Positions 10,545 to 26,919 of a DNA stretch of 64,000 bases are shown piece after piece. Numbering within the stretch: position 1 is the stretch's first letter; every line of letters begins with the position of its first letter. Position numbers and translations under genes: made by a program. The stretch is from Edaphochlamys debaryana. Lineage: Eukaryota > Chlorophyta > Chlorophyceae > Chlamydomonadales. Location of the stretch: contig JAEHOE010000151.1 in assembly GCA_016858145.1 (NCBI GenBank), positions 124,001-188,000 of the forward strand, given 5' to 3'. The notes under the pieces are model-generated. The model saw only the letters and a list, made by a program, of their open reading frames with translations, was not told the DNA's origin and made no database searches.

Positions 10545-13500
10545 ATGGCTCCCAAGAAGGGCGGCAAGAAGGCCGCGAAGGCCGACGAGGAGGCTGCTGA
10601 GCAGGCGAAGGCCGCTGCTGCCGCGGAGAAGGCCAAACAAGCAATGGACGACAGTGGCAGTGACGATAGCGATGGCAGCAGCAGCGACGACGACATCGAG
10701 GTGGATGCCGACACCGCCACCAAGCTCATGGCCATCGAGCAGGAGCTCAAGAGCAGCCCGTCCTACGAGAAGCACCTCGAGGTGAGCCAGCCGAGGCAGT
10801 GGGGGCGGCAGCAGGCCCACCAGCGCTCAGGTTGACGCCCTACACCCGAGGGTGTGCGTGTCAAGGGGGGGGGGCCGCCCCGGCCCGCCAAACCAGGCCA
10901 GCACCAGCCTTGGTCCATGCAAAGCCAACCCCACCCTTGCCCGCACGCTCGGGTGCCCCTTTGGTGATTTCCATCTCCTGCTGCTCTTGTATCTCTCACG
11001 CTGATCCTCCTTCCTTCATCCCACTGCCACCTCTCGCCAGTACATTGAGCTCCTGCGCTCCACGCCCGGCCTGCGCACGCGCCTCCGCGACGCCCACGAG
11101 GCCCTGGCCGCGGCCTTCCCGCTGAGCGAGGAGCTGTGGATGGGCTGGATCAACGACGAGCTGTCGTCCGTGTCGGGCCCCGAGGACGTGGCCTGGGTGC
11201 TGCAGCTCATGAAGCGGGCGGCCACCCGGGACTACGTGTCCCCTGCCATCTGGGAGCTGCTGCTCGAGTGGGTGGAGGCTGTGCGTTAGGAGGGCAGAGG
11301 GCCAGGAGGAGTTGGAGAGGCTGGCCTGCGGGGTTGTGGTCAGCAAGGGCTGTGGAGCGTCCCCAGGTTGTGGCTGCCGTGCTCAGGGGTGCATGGGCCA
11401 TGATGCACGTGCCAGCTCTCGCTCTGGCCAGGAAACTGGCGCCCAGCTCAATGCTTTGGACCCTTCCCCTGCAGGACGTCCCACGACCTGGACTCGGAGG
11501 TGAAGGACATGGAGCCGGCGGGCGTGGAGCGGTACCGGGGGCTGTGCGAGGAGGCGCTGGCGGCGGCGGGGCTGCACCTGGCGGCGGGGCACGGGCTGTG
11601 GGGCAAGTACAGGTGCGGGGGGCGACGGCACAGGGGATGGGGATGGGCTACTTACCGATCTAACGGGCTCTGCACAAAACTTTTTGGGGACCTGGGGCCT
11701 GGCTGCAGGGGTTGCTCACCTGGGGCCTTGCGAAAGCCGGTACAGCGAGCCTCAGGATTGCGTGACTCCTTCGGGGACCCGGGGCCTGGCTGCACCTTGG
11801 CGCTAGACCTCACATCGGTCTGCGTTAATAACCCCGTCCGCGCGCTCCCCGGGTCCCTCCAGGAAGTACGAGCTGGCGGTGGAGGAGAAGCTGGCGGCCG
11901 CGGCGGCCAAGGGCGGCAGCCAGGCGGCCAGCAAGCAGCAGGACCGCGTGCGGGCGCTGTATCAGCGGCAGCTGCAGGTGGGGCCCGGCGGGGCGGTAGG
12001 GGCTGGCGTCAAAGCTAGATCCCGGGTCGAAGCCGGGCGTGTTAGCTGGCGCAGCTGGGGTATGTGGCCGAGCTACCATGTATTGCGGTGGGAGGTGGCG
12101 GGGCCAGAGCAGTCTGGGTGCCCGATAAGGGTGACCTGCTTCAGATATGAAGCAGAGTGGAGGGCCCGAGAACACTTCGTGTCTTACCAACTTTGAGCTC
12201 TTTCTCCCCTTCGCCTGCGTTCCCTGCCGCTGTCCCTGCCCAGGTCCCCCTCCAGGACGTGGCTGCCACCCTGGAGGAGTACAAGGCCTGGGAGGCGGGC
12301 CACGGCAAGGTGGGCCAGGGGCCACGGAGGGAGGGCTGCCTGCGCGGATCGGCCATGCGTTTACCGGGATACAGGGCAGGGGCCTCGGCAGGGCGCCTGT
12401 TGCATGCAGGGGAAGCACAAGCTAGTGGCCCCGGCCAACGCCACCTTTCCCACCTCACCCCCGGCCCCTGGCTCTGCCTCCCGCTCCCACTGCCCCTCGG
12501 TCCCCCAGTCCGTGCCCGCGCACGTGTCCAAGGCGGCCGACAAGGCCCACGAGGCGGCCGAGGTGCGTGCTGGCTGCGAGGCGGGCGTGGCGCCCGAGGC
12601 CCCCGCCGACGTGGCCAAGCTGGGCGCCTTCCTGGCCTACATCAAGATGGAGCAGAACGGGGGCGACCCCGCCCGCGTGCAGGTGGGAGACGGGGAGGAA
12701 GAGCGTTGGGTCCTGCGGGGAAGCGGGCAGCAGGCGGCAAGCCCAAACGTGCTCGTGAGGGCCTCTCAAGCTCGCTGTGGCCACGCTCCTGGCAGCCCAG
12801 CGTCTGACCTCTCCGCGTTGTCCCGCCTTAAAACCAAGCCTGTCCCTCGTGGCCCCAGGCGGTGTACGAGCGCGCTGTGGCTGCCTTCCCCATGACGCAC
12901 AGCCTGTGGCTGCAGTACGGGCAGTACATGGAGACGCACACCAAGCTGCCGGGGCCCATCAACGCCGTCTACGAGCGCGCCACGCGCAACTGCTACTGGG
13001 TGGGCGCCGTGTGGGAGCGCGCCCTCCGCGCCCTGGACCGCACGGGCGCCCCCGCGGAGGACCTGGAGCAGATGTGCCGCAAGGCGCTGGCGGCGGGGCT
13101 GCAGGTGAGGGGGCCTTTAGCGGGGCTGGGTGCGTGGGACGAACGGCTAGGGCTCGGGGCTGGAGGAACGGGATTGGAGAGCGCTTGCGTGCGGGGCTCG
13201 GGGGGGAACGTCAGGGGATATGGCACCCACCTGCATTGCGTTCGGCTCCCAGCTGGCAAGCCCTTGGCCGCACAGCGGGGCTCCAGTTGACGTGTGGGCC
13301 CCGTCGTACCCTCTCGTCCCTCCATCCTCCAGAGCCCCGAGGACGTGTTGGCGGTGGTTCTGGCCCGAGTGGATGCGCTGCGCCACGCAGCGGCGGCCGC
13401 GCGGGAGGCGGGAGCCGCCAAGAAGGCGGCCGCAGCGGCGGCCTCCAAGCTGCGGGAGGCGTTCCGCGAGGGCGGCGAGGTCATCATGTCCCGCTTCCCG

Positions 13501-16394
13501 GACTTCGTGGACCGGTGGGTGACGAGGTGTGGCTGAAGCGTGAAGATGACTGAGCAAGCACTGGCGGGGTGCTCAAGCCAAGCTTGACCAGTGCGTCGTT
13601 GCGGCCCGCGCCCCCCTTGACGTGCGCCCTTGGTGTCCCTGCCTTCGCAGGTCGCTTCGGCTGTCTGCCTACTGGGCGCACTGCGAGTCCCAGCTGCTGG
13701 GGGACATGGCTGCTGCGCGGGAGGTGTGGGAGGGCGCCCTCAAGAGCGGCATGGGCAGGTAGGGCGTTGGGGTGTGCCGCCGTTGTGGTTGACGGGGTGC
13801 AGGTGAGCGACGTCTGGTGCTCAGCAGTGTGCGGCCAAGCGGGCGATGCGGTGGTATGGGTGCGGCCAAGCGGGGACTGGGTTGGTTTCATGGGCCATGC
13901 TGACCCCGCCCTGCGGCCACGGCGTTGTGCCGCCGCGCAGGTTTGTGGAGACGTGGGAGGCCTACATCGCCACGGAGCGCTCCGCACGCAACCTCAAGGT
14001 ACCGGCATGCAGGCTGCGCACTTGTCCGGGCGCCCGTCCAGGAGCAAGTCTTGCTCTGTGTGGGGCACACTCGAGCACACCGGGGGTGAACTCTTACCCA
14101 AGTGTGCCTGCTCAACTGGTGGTCCCGCAGGAGGCCCGGGCCATCTACAAGCGCGCCTTCAACCGCAAGTTCGAGGAGGACGGCCAGCTGCGCATCTGCC
14201 ACGCGTGGCTGCGGTTCGAACGGGAGGAGGGCAGGTGCGCGGGGAGCCAGGCGGATGTGAGTGCGCTAGGCACAGGGGTTTTGTGAGGGTAGTGGCTGCT
14301 AGTGTGGACGGGGCCTCACGGTGCCAATGCGTGTTTTGGCGTTGCCGCCCGCAGCGCCGACGACTACATGCAAGCAATGCTTAAGGTGGAGCCCATCCTT
14401 GAGGAGAGCGCCGCCGCTGCCGCTGCCACTGCTGACCAAGCTGCTGCTGCAGCAGCCACGGTACGTGTCTGGTGGTCCTGGCTGGCACTAAGGTTGTCAT
14501 CGCGCAAGGGGAAAGGGCATGTGGCCATGGCATGTCGACCCTTTGACCTTGTGCCACCCGTACTTCGCCGTTGCACAGGCTGCCATCAATAACGCGAAGG
14601 TCCTGTCCAAGGAGGAGATCAGGGCCATGCGCCAGGCCCACGACCCAAACTTCAAGGCCGACAAGAAGAAGGACAAGAAGAAAGATAAGAAGCAGGACAA
14701 GAAGGAAGCGGCACCGGCAGAGAACACGGCCGCACCAAGTAAGGAACGGAAGAGGGAGTCGTTCGGGAGAATGCGAAAACAGCTCGATGCAGCTGTCGCC
14801 TTGATGCTGCCTCGCGAGCCCGCCACGCTTATACTAGATGATAAAGCATTTGTATATGTAGCTTAGCAAGCTGTGGATCGCAACAATGGCGTTCGCAGCG
14901 CCGACTTGGGGCTTGGGCACTAGTCTCTTCCCTGCCGCGCACGCCGACGACAAGGAGAACATTCTTGCATGCACAGGTAGCTAGGACTGCGGTCCAGTGC
15001 ATCAGTGCTATGCGTCTCGCAGGAGTCGGAACCAACATGCATCTTCACGTTCCGCCCTGCAGGCGGCAAGGGCAAGCGCGTTCGCGACGGGGACGCACCA
15101 GCAGCAGAAGCCGCTGGAGACGAGGAGGGTGAGCCCAGCAAGCGCGTGCGCACCCAGGAGCCCGCCGCTGCTGCTCCCCCTGCCCCCGCTGCGGAGGCAG
15201 CCGCTGCCGCTGCGGATGCGGATGCGGAGATGGGCGAGGGCACAGCTGGCGACGGGGAGCACCACGAGGCTGGAGAGGAGCACCACGACGCGGCTGGGCC
15301 AGGGCCAGGCGCAGACAAGCCGCGTTACTCGGACCAGCAGACGGCGTTCATCAAGGGGCTCCGGCACAAGGTCCAGGACGCGGGGTTCGAGGCCTTCCTG
15401 AAGCAGCACGTCCCCGACGGCATCAAGACCGTGCGGATCGTGCGGGACCAGGAGGGCATGGCCAAGGTGCGCAGGGCGTTGCAGCCTGGCTGAGCTTGGC
15501 GGGGGATGACACGCGAAGGAAGAGTGTCAATACCGTACCTGGCCGCTGGGACAGTGTTTGTCACCAACACCCCATTGCAGGGCTTTGCGTACGTAGAGTG
15601 CACCTCCCGCGAGGCTCTGGAGAAGCTCGTGTCCATCAACCAGACGCCCTACCAGGTGAGCTACACGGCTCTCAGTTCAAGATAAGTGGGGCGCGACCGA
15701 GTCCATCGCCAGCGAACTGCCCGTGACATGCGCTTGTCCAAGGCGTTCAGATCACAAAGGGGGACGTATAGAACGGCCGTCACTTCCGGTCGGAACTTCT
15801 TGGCTTTTACTCCATTTAGCCTGCTGTTCCGCTTTCTGCAGGGTGTGGCCCTCTTCATTGCGGAGTCCAGGCCGCCGGGGCGCGACCCCAACTACGCGCC
15901 GGGGCGCGGGCGGGGGCGTGGGGGGCCGCCGTTTGCGCGCGGCGGCTTCCAGGGCCGGGGCCGCGGCTTCGGGGGCCGCGGCTACGACGGCGACGGTGAC
16001 ACGGAAATGGGGGGTGCTGGCGGTGACTACGGCGGCCGCGGGCGAGGCCGCGGCTTTGGCGGTGGCCGAGGACACGCGGGCCTGGGCTTCCCGCCGGGGC
16101 GGGCGCACCCCAAGACGCACCTGCAGGTTGAGCCAGGTGAGCAAGATCTTTATCTGGACCACCTCGTGGCTTGCAGCACAGTGGGAACCTGTCAGCCATA
16201 TCCTATGACTGCGTCCCCGCCTGACCACTTGCATTTGGTACGTGTGATGTGGCTCTGCAGGCACCACCAAGCCCACCGCGCTGGTGCCGCGCTCCGTGCA
16301 GCTGGGCGCTGGCGGGGGAGGCGAGGGCGGCGCGCCCGCTCAGCCCATGTCGAACGACGACTTTCGCAAGATGCTGCTGGGGGGCAAGAAGTGA
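10545..16394 (+). CDS. SART3: SART3/Prp24-like U6 snRNP recycling factor
   Basis: Seventeen exons: 10545-10781, 11041-11280, about 11500-11612, 11863-11977, 12244-12309, 12509-12682, 12859-13104, 13333-13514, 13651-13758, 13941-13998, 14131-14234, 14355-14460, 14579-14738, 15063-15466, 15581-15655, 15842-16136, 16261-16394. After a Lys/acidic N-terminus come half-a-TPR (HAT) repeats, e.g. AVYERAVAAFPMTHSLWLQY and IWELLLEWVEA. A Lys-rich stretch (KKKDKKKDKK) follows, then one RRM with RNP2-like TAFIKGL and RNP1 KGFAYVEC. A Gly/Arg-rich RGG tail leads to the C-terminal Lsm-interaction motif NDDFRKMLLGGKK. This order is that of SART3/Prp24, which binds U6 snRNA and promotes U4/U6 annealing in the nucleus. 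Only one RRM is visible; human SART3 has two. The exon 2/3 junction is uncertain: the expected peptide SHDLDSEVKDME is not in frame with the obvious CAG acceptor at 11475 unless a non-canonical donor is used. Confidence 0.93.
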
Positions 16395-17068
16395 GGGTCT
16401 TCTGTATGCGGTGGACGGCTGGGAGGGGCAGGGACACCAGTGATGGTCCAAGTGGATGCAGGATTGCTGGTCTGCTGCTGCGATTGCGGGATTAGAAGAA
16501 CATCAACGAAGCGAAGCGCTTGGTTGTGGTTGTGCGATTGCGGGATCTGTTGGCCTCACAGGCCAGGCTGGCGGTGGTAGCAGGCTCTGTGAGTGCAGGC
16601 GGGAGCGATGTCTCGAGGTGAAAGTTGCAGGGTGCTTCCCCATGTCAAAGTCTCTTGCGGGTGGAGTTGTGGTGGTGGCACGTGGCGAGCCTTTCGCAGG
16701 GGCCGAGGAGTGCAGGCGGGGGCTGGGCGTGCGGCGTGTCGGGGAACGACGCGTCGGTGCCGAATGAGTAACTCTCCTCTGACGGCACACGGCAGCGTAC
16801 GCTCTGCGGCTTCGGGGTGTCTAACACTGCTTCTGCTACGGCGCAAGCTGCGCTCCGGGCTCAGCCGGGATTTTGCCGCGCGATGAGCCGGGCGAACTGA
16901 ATCGGGCTCGTTGACGTCGATGGCCGCCCTCCGAACCTGTGCTTTCCCTCCGCCTCAAAGCACTCCCTGCCTTACACGTTCCACCGCTCGAGCTCCTCTG
17001 GCATAGGCCTGTAACAAGATCTTCACTTCGGCCCACTTCCATAGCTTTCTTGTTCGGGGGAAGAGACC
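16395..17068. other. Intergenic / 3' UTR of SART3 and UBE2G promoter
   Basis: No coding exon. TGTAA at 17010-17014 lies about 615 nt after the SART3 stop and only 55 nt before the next ATG. The two transcription units may therefore abut or overlap. Confidence 0.4.
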
Positions 17069-18381
17069 ATGGGAGACACCTTGGCAGCCTCCCTCCTTCG
17101 GAAGCAACTGAAGGGTGCGCGAAGCCCGCGAGGAGCAGCGCGGCGAAGGCAGCATTCTGGACAAACCCTCACAGCTGACGTTTCCGACTGCAGAGCTTAC
17201 CAAGCACCCCGTGGATGGCTTCTCTGCTGGCCTAGTCGATGATAGCAACGTGTTCGAGTGGCAGGTCACTATTATCGGGCCGCCTGACACTCTCTAGTAG
17301 GTGGCGCGGCCGCTGTGGCGGGGCTTGAGGAGCAGCCCGGCTGGCGCCCTGTGGCTCCGTTGCTAGACTGCGTTGGCCGCTAGAAGGGTGCGGGAAGGGC
17401 GCTGGCTAGACTTTGTCTCGCGGACAGGGCATGGGGGTCTCTGAACCGTCGCTGTGCTCTGCCTTTGCCCGCAGCGAGGGCGGGTTCTTCAACGCTAAGC
17501 TGAGCTTCCCCAAGGACTACCCAAACTCGCCACCGACCTGCCGCTTCACGTCGGAAATGTGGCACCCGAACGGTGGGTCGTGTCAGCGTCATCAGACAGC
17601 AAGGATGAGCTCGCTGGCTGCAAGGCACGCGCCTGAAGCTCGGGCGTGCCTGTCGATGCAGTTTACGACGACGGCAAGGTGTGCATCTCCATCCTGCACA
17701 ACCCGGGTGACGACCCGCACGGCTATGAGACTGCCGCGGAGCGCTGGTCGCCAGTGCACACGGTAAGCGGTGGCTGGTGCGGGGTGTAGGGGCGTGTTGT
17801 TCGGCCTGCCGGTCTGGCCGTCGGGTGGAGTGCCCCACTTCCGGGTGGAGGCCCGAGGGAGACGTCAGGGGGTGGGCCTCACACGCGCAGCTGGCGTTGA
17901 TGTAACAAGGCTATCAGTGACTCAGACATTACGCCTGGTGCTGTTAGGGGGGGCGTCTGTCCTCGTTTGGCTGGGGATGGTTCTGCCACGCTGCAGTGAG
18001 CTTGACGTCAGGGCCCTGAAGCCCGGAAGTGGGTTGGGCTGTGGGGCATCCCGCTGGGTCAGGCCATACTACGCATTGGATGCTCACAGGCGGGGCTACT
18101 CAGTTTGGCACGGGCCACCTTCGAAGGGGGTTCCCTGCCAGACACGACATGCCGTGCAGACGTGGGCGCTTCCCGCGTGGTCTTGGGCGCCCAACCCACA
18201 TGGCCCCTCTGGCCGTGCGCTGCAGGTGGAGACCATCATGATCTCCATCATCTCCATGCTGTCATCTCCTAACGACGAGTCCCCAGCTAACGTTGACGCT
18301 GCAAAGATGTGGCGTGAGAACCGCGATGACTTCAAGAAGCGGGTCGCACGCATCGTGCGCAAGTCGCAGGAGATGCTCTAG
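17069..18381 (+). CDS. UBE2G2: Ubiquitin-conjugating enzyme E2, UBE2G/UBC7 type
   Basis: Exons 17069-17114, 17194-17296, 17475-17572, 17662-17762 and 18226-18381 give 167 residues, the usual length. Landmarks are [20 protein letters not shown], the HPN triad, the active-site Cys90 in DGKVCISIL, then [10 protein letters not shown], the acidic-loop insertion after the active site typical of UBC7/UBE2G enzymes, and WSPVHTVETIM...[18 protein letters not shown]. Ubiquitin is carried as a thioester on that Cys; in other eukaryotes these E2s serve ER-associated degradation with RING ligases. The stop codon TAG is the last triplet before GTAAGT, so a 3'-UTR intron may begin right after the ORF; a candidate acceptor is TTACAG near 18560. 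TGTAA at 19263 is a possible poly(A) signal. Confidence 0.96.
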
Positions 18382-20272
18382 GTAAGTTTACCCTAGGGCT
18401 GTGTAGTGGCCAGCTCTGGCGGGTTGGCGCTGGGGGACGGCGGCTTGCGCCACCTCCACGATGCCCGCTTACAGGGGTGCAGCAGGTCCAGGGTCAGGGT
18501 GGCCCGGTACGTCATGTCATGGTGCCGGGCGGCCGACGATGAGGTGTTTGCTGTTACAGGTCATGGGACTAAACCACTACTCCACCCTGGGATTGCCTGC
18601 AGTCTGCTGCGAGGACGTGGAGGCAACCTGCGTTGCTTGGCTCCGTGCCGCGGCCGCGGCCAGAGTCGCAAGTTGAGCAGCGGGTGCAGTGGAGTTTGTA
18701 GGCATCCGCCGTGGAGCCGCCATGAGCGGCACTGGAGCATGGAGGCTCCTGGAAGCGTCAAGGCACTCTGAGCAGTGCGTTTCTGAATGCAAGGACAAGG
18801 CGCCTGTCTGGCACCTGAGCGCCGGGATGCAATCCGAAGACTGAGCATGCGGGCGCCGTGGAGCGCGGAAGTGTCGGCAGGATGCTGAAGGCAGAGAGTG
18901 ATAGAGGAACAGGGGGCCGGCCTGTGCCCTACAGGACAGGCCGCCGATAGTCGCGTTCGTGCGTGGAGGGTGGTTTGCGAGGGCGGCGGTGCGCTCCATG
19001 CAGATGCATGGCTCGCGGCGTCTCGGGTGGGTGGCTGCGGGCGTGTCGTGCAGTGCATGGTCCCCGTGCAAGACCTCTTGACCAACCATTATAGCCTTGA
19101 CTTGCACTGCGGCCCCAGCGCCGCCTGTAGGACCGCACGGACCTCAATTGTACTATAGCGCCGGTCGATTCTGGACGGCGGAAGTGGGCTGCAGGCCGGT
19201 GTGATCGCCGGGATGCGGAGGGCAGTGGTGATGGGAAGGCAAGGGCGGCGTGCTGCCCGACCTGTAAAGCAAGTGCTGCCGTCCTAAAGCGCTTCGTCGG
19301 CAAGGAGGAACATGTGGCGCTTGTGCGGACGGTCCAGGCCCAGCGGTTCCCGGGAGGCGTTGTTGATAGGCATGAGACTTACTGTCGTCGAGGGCGCGTT
19401 TGAGCTGCAGCTGGGCCGACGAGTGTGACGACCCGGCACTGCCGGCAGGCAAGTGCGGCGAGCTGATAGGACATCGGGTCGTCGGCTCGGCAGTCGGCAC
19501 TCCGCGTCGGGAGGTTACCCCAGGACCAGGCCTAGGAAGGCTGGAAAGACGACTGGCTTGGTTCGGGCACCCCGCTTTCCTCTGTCGACCGCTCTACCCT
19601 CTCGTGTTCATCTGCATCCCACGCCACCAAGTGCCAGCCCGTCAGCAGAGCCGGCCCGCGCCCAAGGCGCTCGACGCTGAACCTTGCACAAGCGGCACAG
19701 CTGGTCACAGATCAGATCACGTTCAAGGAACATGACACAGCCCTTTACCCCCCCGTAGCCAGCAAGCACGACGCCGGCCACGCAGATCACCCGGCAGCAA
19801 CGCAACAGAGCACAAGGCCCCCCCCCTCCCCACTCGACAACTGTGTGTCTGACCCCTGCAAGACCCGAGGATAATCCGGGCATCACGCGTACAGACACAG
19901 GGCCACATACAGCGGGTAAACTCATTGAACAGGCGACGAACAACTTGAACTCCCACATTCACGTGACTCGCCGAGAGGACCTTGATGAAGGCACGCTCGG
20001 CGCGATCAAAGGACCCCCGGCGTGCACACCTTTCCCGCCAAACGTCGGGCAAAAGCCAGAGTCGCTCTGCATCCCAGTGAAATACACATCCGCGTTTGCA
20101 CCCCCTATCCTCCCCCATAACTGCGGCCCCTGCCCGTACTTGGTCCAGGCTTGCCGGTGCGCCGCAACCTGGCCTTCTCCCGCCAGTGCGCCCAGCTGTG
20201 GATGCGCCTACAGTCTCGGCGCAAGCCCGCCGCTTCTTCGCCAACGACTGGGTCCGGCAGATAGGCCTAGGC
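18382..20272. other. 1.9 kb region without a supported gene (convergent 3' ends)
   Basis: Lies between the plus-strand E2 stop and the minus-strand PCxxC gene stop. Long open frames occur on both strands, but they lack domain motifs and overlap each other. They are most simply shadows of GC-rich 3' UTR. A non-coding RNA or an unrecognised small gene cannot be excluded. Confidence 0.4.
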
Positions 20273-21017
20273 TCAGCTTCTCTCCCGGAGGATGTCAACC
20301 GTTGCGCGAGCGCGTCGGCTTCCCGCATCTTCGATGACGACCGTCCGAGGCCCGACCTTGCGGGCCCGGCCCTCCTCCAGCGCTCCCCGGCCGAACCCAT
20401 GCTCCCGCACTTGCGCGGTCGTTGGCTGACTCGCTGGCGCTCCAGGCTCGTCCAGGTGCCCGCCCCACCAGCCTCCGTCTGGCAGCACGCAGCGCACGCT
20501 GAGACCCAGGTGCGTGAGGAGCTGGCGGCAGCACACGCAGGGCACAGAGGCGCCCAGGCTGCCATCGTTCCGCAGCCGCCACACGGTGATACGGCTACCC
20601 GCCTTGCGCCGAATCCAAGCGGCCTCCTGGTGTGGCTTCTGGCCGTGTCGCCGGGCCTCGGCGGCCCAGCTGTCAATCAGCCTGCGCTCTGCAGGGCGAC
20701 GGTGGCGTGGGGAAGGGGGGGAGTGGAGGGGCTTTCCAGGGGTGAAATCGGGACACATTTGCTAGGCGCTCACCAGGCCTCTCAGTGGCCCAAGAATATG
20801 TGTCCACTAGCCTTCTAGTTAGAAGCCCAGGTAACGCTGGATATGGTGCGGCAATGTCCGGGGATCCCCTCAATCCGAGCTGGGCAGAGCTGGGCCTGGC
20901 GCACTGCGGCAACCCCCAAGCATGCCTACCAGCACAGGCTCGATGGTTGCTCTCGCTGCAGAGCTTAGGCCCGTTGTTGTTGTTGTTGTTCGGCGCGTTG
21001 TTCGGTGCAGCATTCAA
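20273..21017 (-). CDS. PCxxC-motif protein of unknown function
   Basis: Two exons, 21017-20774 and 20688-20273, joined by CCTG|GTGAGC...CTGCAG|AGCG in frame, giving 219 residues. The N-terminus has a poly-Asn run (GTT repeats on the plus strand near 20973) and low complexity. The core is ERRLIDSWAAEARRHGQ, ITVWRLRNDGSLG, SVPCVCCRQLL, then HLDEPGAPAS. The arrangement xxVWRxxxDGxLxxSxPCxxCR is one I associate with an uncharacterised family in fungi and green algae. PCxxC resembles the zinc-binding half of cytidine-deaminase folds, but the partner His/Cys-Ala-Glu motif is not visible. Enzymatic activity is not claimed. The true start may lie further upstream; the ATG at 21017 is the first in the open frame. 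Confidence 0.6.
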
Positions 21018-21908
21018 AGCCCTCGTTGCTAATCATGGCGGTCGCGGCGCAGACGTTGGCAGGCATCTCGGTGAACGAAGCAAAAACGACCTTCGAAGCG
21101 CGATTCCAGGGCTGAGTTGCCATTGCCAGTTACGGCTGAAAAGGGAGGGTGAGCAGTGCCAGAGACCTATTGTCAGGAGCCAGACGTATTACGTTTTGTT
21201 GTGGGGCGCATGGCTACACTTTGCATGGCGCATGTGGCGATCCCATGCGCCCTCCGGCATGCGCCCCTCCCGTCCCTTCCGCGTTCACTTCCTGGAGGCG
21301 CCTGGCTGCTGCTTCGGTCTGTGCCAGCTGCCAGGTAGTCTTCACCTGACGACTGACGTGCGTGTGCCGAGGGGCCTGCCAGCGGTTATCTAAGCCAGGG
21401 GCTGGGAGGTGGAGCCTGGGAAGGTACGCAGGGGTACGCCTCCACTACCACGCTTTGCCGGCCCTGCCTGGTCACGCCGGGTCCGCCGCACTACACGCTG
21501 TCCAGTTGCTGAATGCGTCAACGCCAGGAACGATGTTGCACTGGGCAAAATACGCAAGAACGCAACCTGCCTGCCGGCCCCCAGCAGGCCCCAGCTACCT
21601 TGTGCTCTGCCTACAGCATGCGCCAGCATCCGGGTCCCTTAACCCATGATCATCACGACCGCCCCCCGTCCCACCAGTCCGATGTTACCTCCTGCCTCAC
21701 TCCACTCCACTAGCCACCTTCCTCCTTGATGGAACCTGCACTCGACTGCCTGCCGAGCTTGGATGCCTTCGACAAGCCGCCCTGCAACGCTCCAGCACCG
21801 TCAACAGTCTCCACAGCCCCACGCCTCCCAACGCCTCCCAAAACGCCCGGCTCCAAGCGCCCCCCTGCTGCCATCCCTCCTCAAGCTGCCACGCCGCCAC
21901 GGGCGCGC
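21018..21908. other. Intergenic between two minus-strand genes
   Basis: Carries the promoter of the PCxxC gene and the 3' UTR of DXR. No coding exon was recognised on either strand. Confidence 0.4.
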
Positions 21909-26604
<4,696 letters not shown>

Positions 26605-26919
26605 GGTTCGCGCTGTGTCCCGCGACGTGTATGTGACGCTGGTGAAGTTGTGGAGGCTGTTAAGTGCCCAAGGCAAGTCGCGTAGTGCTGGAGTGGGACC
26701 GTCGGCTCAATGCGGCATCAACAACCAGCGCACCGCACGCCCGCCGAGCACTCCATTCAGCTAGGCGTGAACAGTGACCAAGAACGCATACAACGCGACA
26801 GAAAGCCAGTGCGACAGACGGCACTTGCCATCAAACATCTTTTCTCCTCGCGGAAGGACACCAACGCCCTGAGCGACCAATCATAAGCGCATACGTCATT
26901 GACTTGAAATCAGTGCCCC
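26605..26919. promoter_or_regulatory. Divergent promoter region, DXR / mL54
   Basis: About 315 bp between the DXR start (minus) and the mL54 start (plus). It is locally AT-richer than the flanking genes. No coding sequence; expected to hold both promoters. Confidence 0.5.

Noticed and set aside
18561..19107. Two overlapping minus-strand frames of about 175 codons
   Set aside because: No motif, no splice partners, and located in the expected 3' UTR of the E2 gene.
19723..20676. 317-codon minus-strand open frame
   Set aside because: It overlaps, in another frame, the two-exon PCxxC gene whose splice sites and motif are better supported; the frame is Arg/Cys/Trp-rich shadow.
20096..20818. 240-codon plus-strand open frame
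   Set aside because: Antisense to the PCxxC gene; no domain and no splice support.
20970..20990. GTT microsatellite considered as a separate repeat element
   Set aside because: It encodes the poly-Asn run of the PCxxC gene and is a simple codon repeat.
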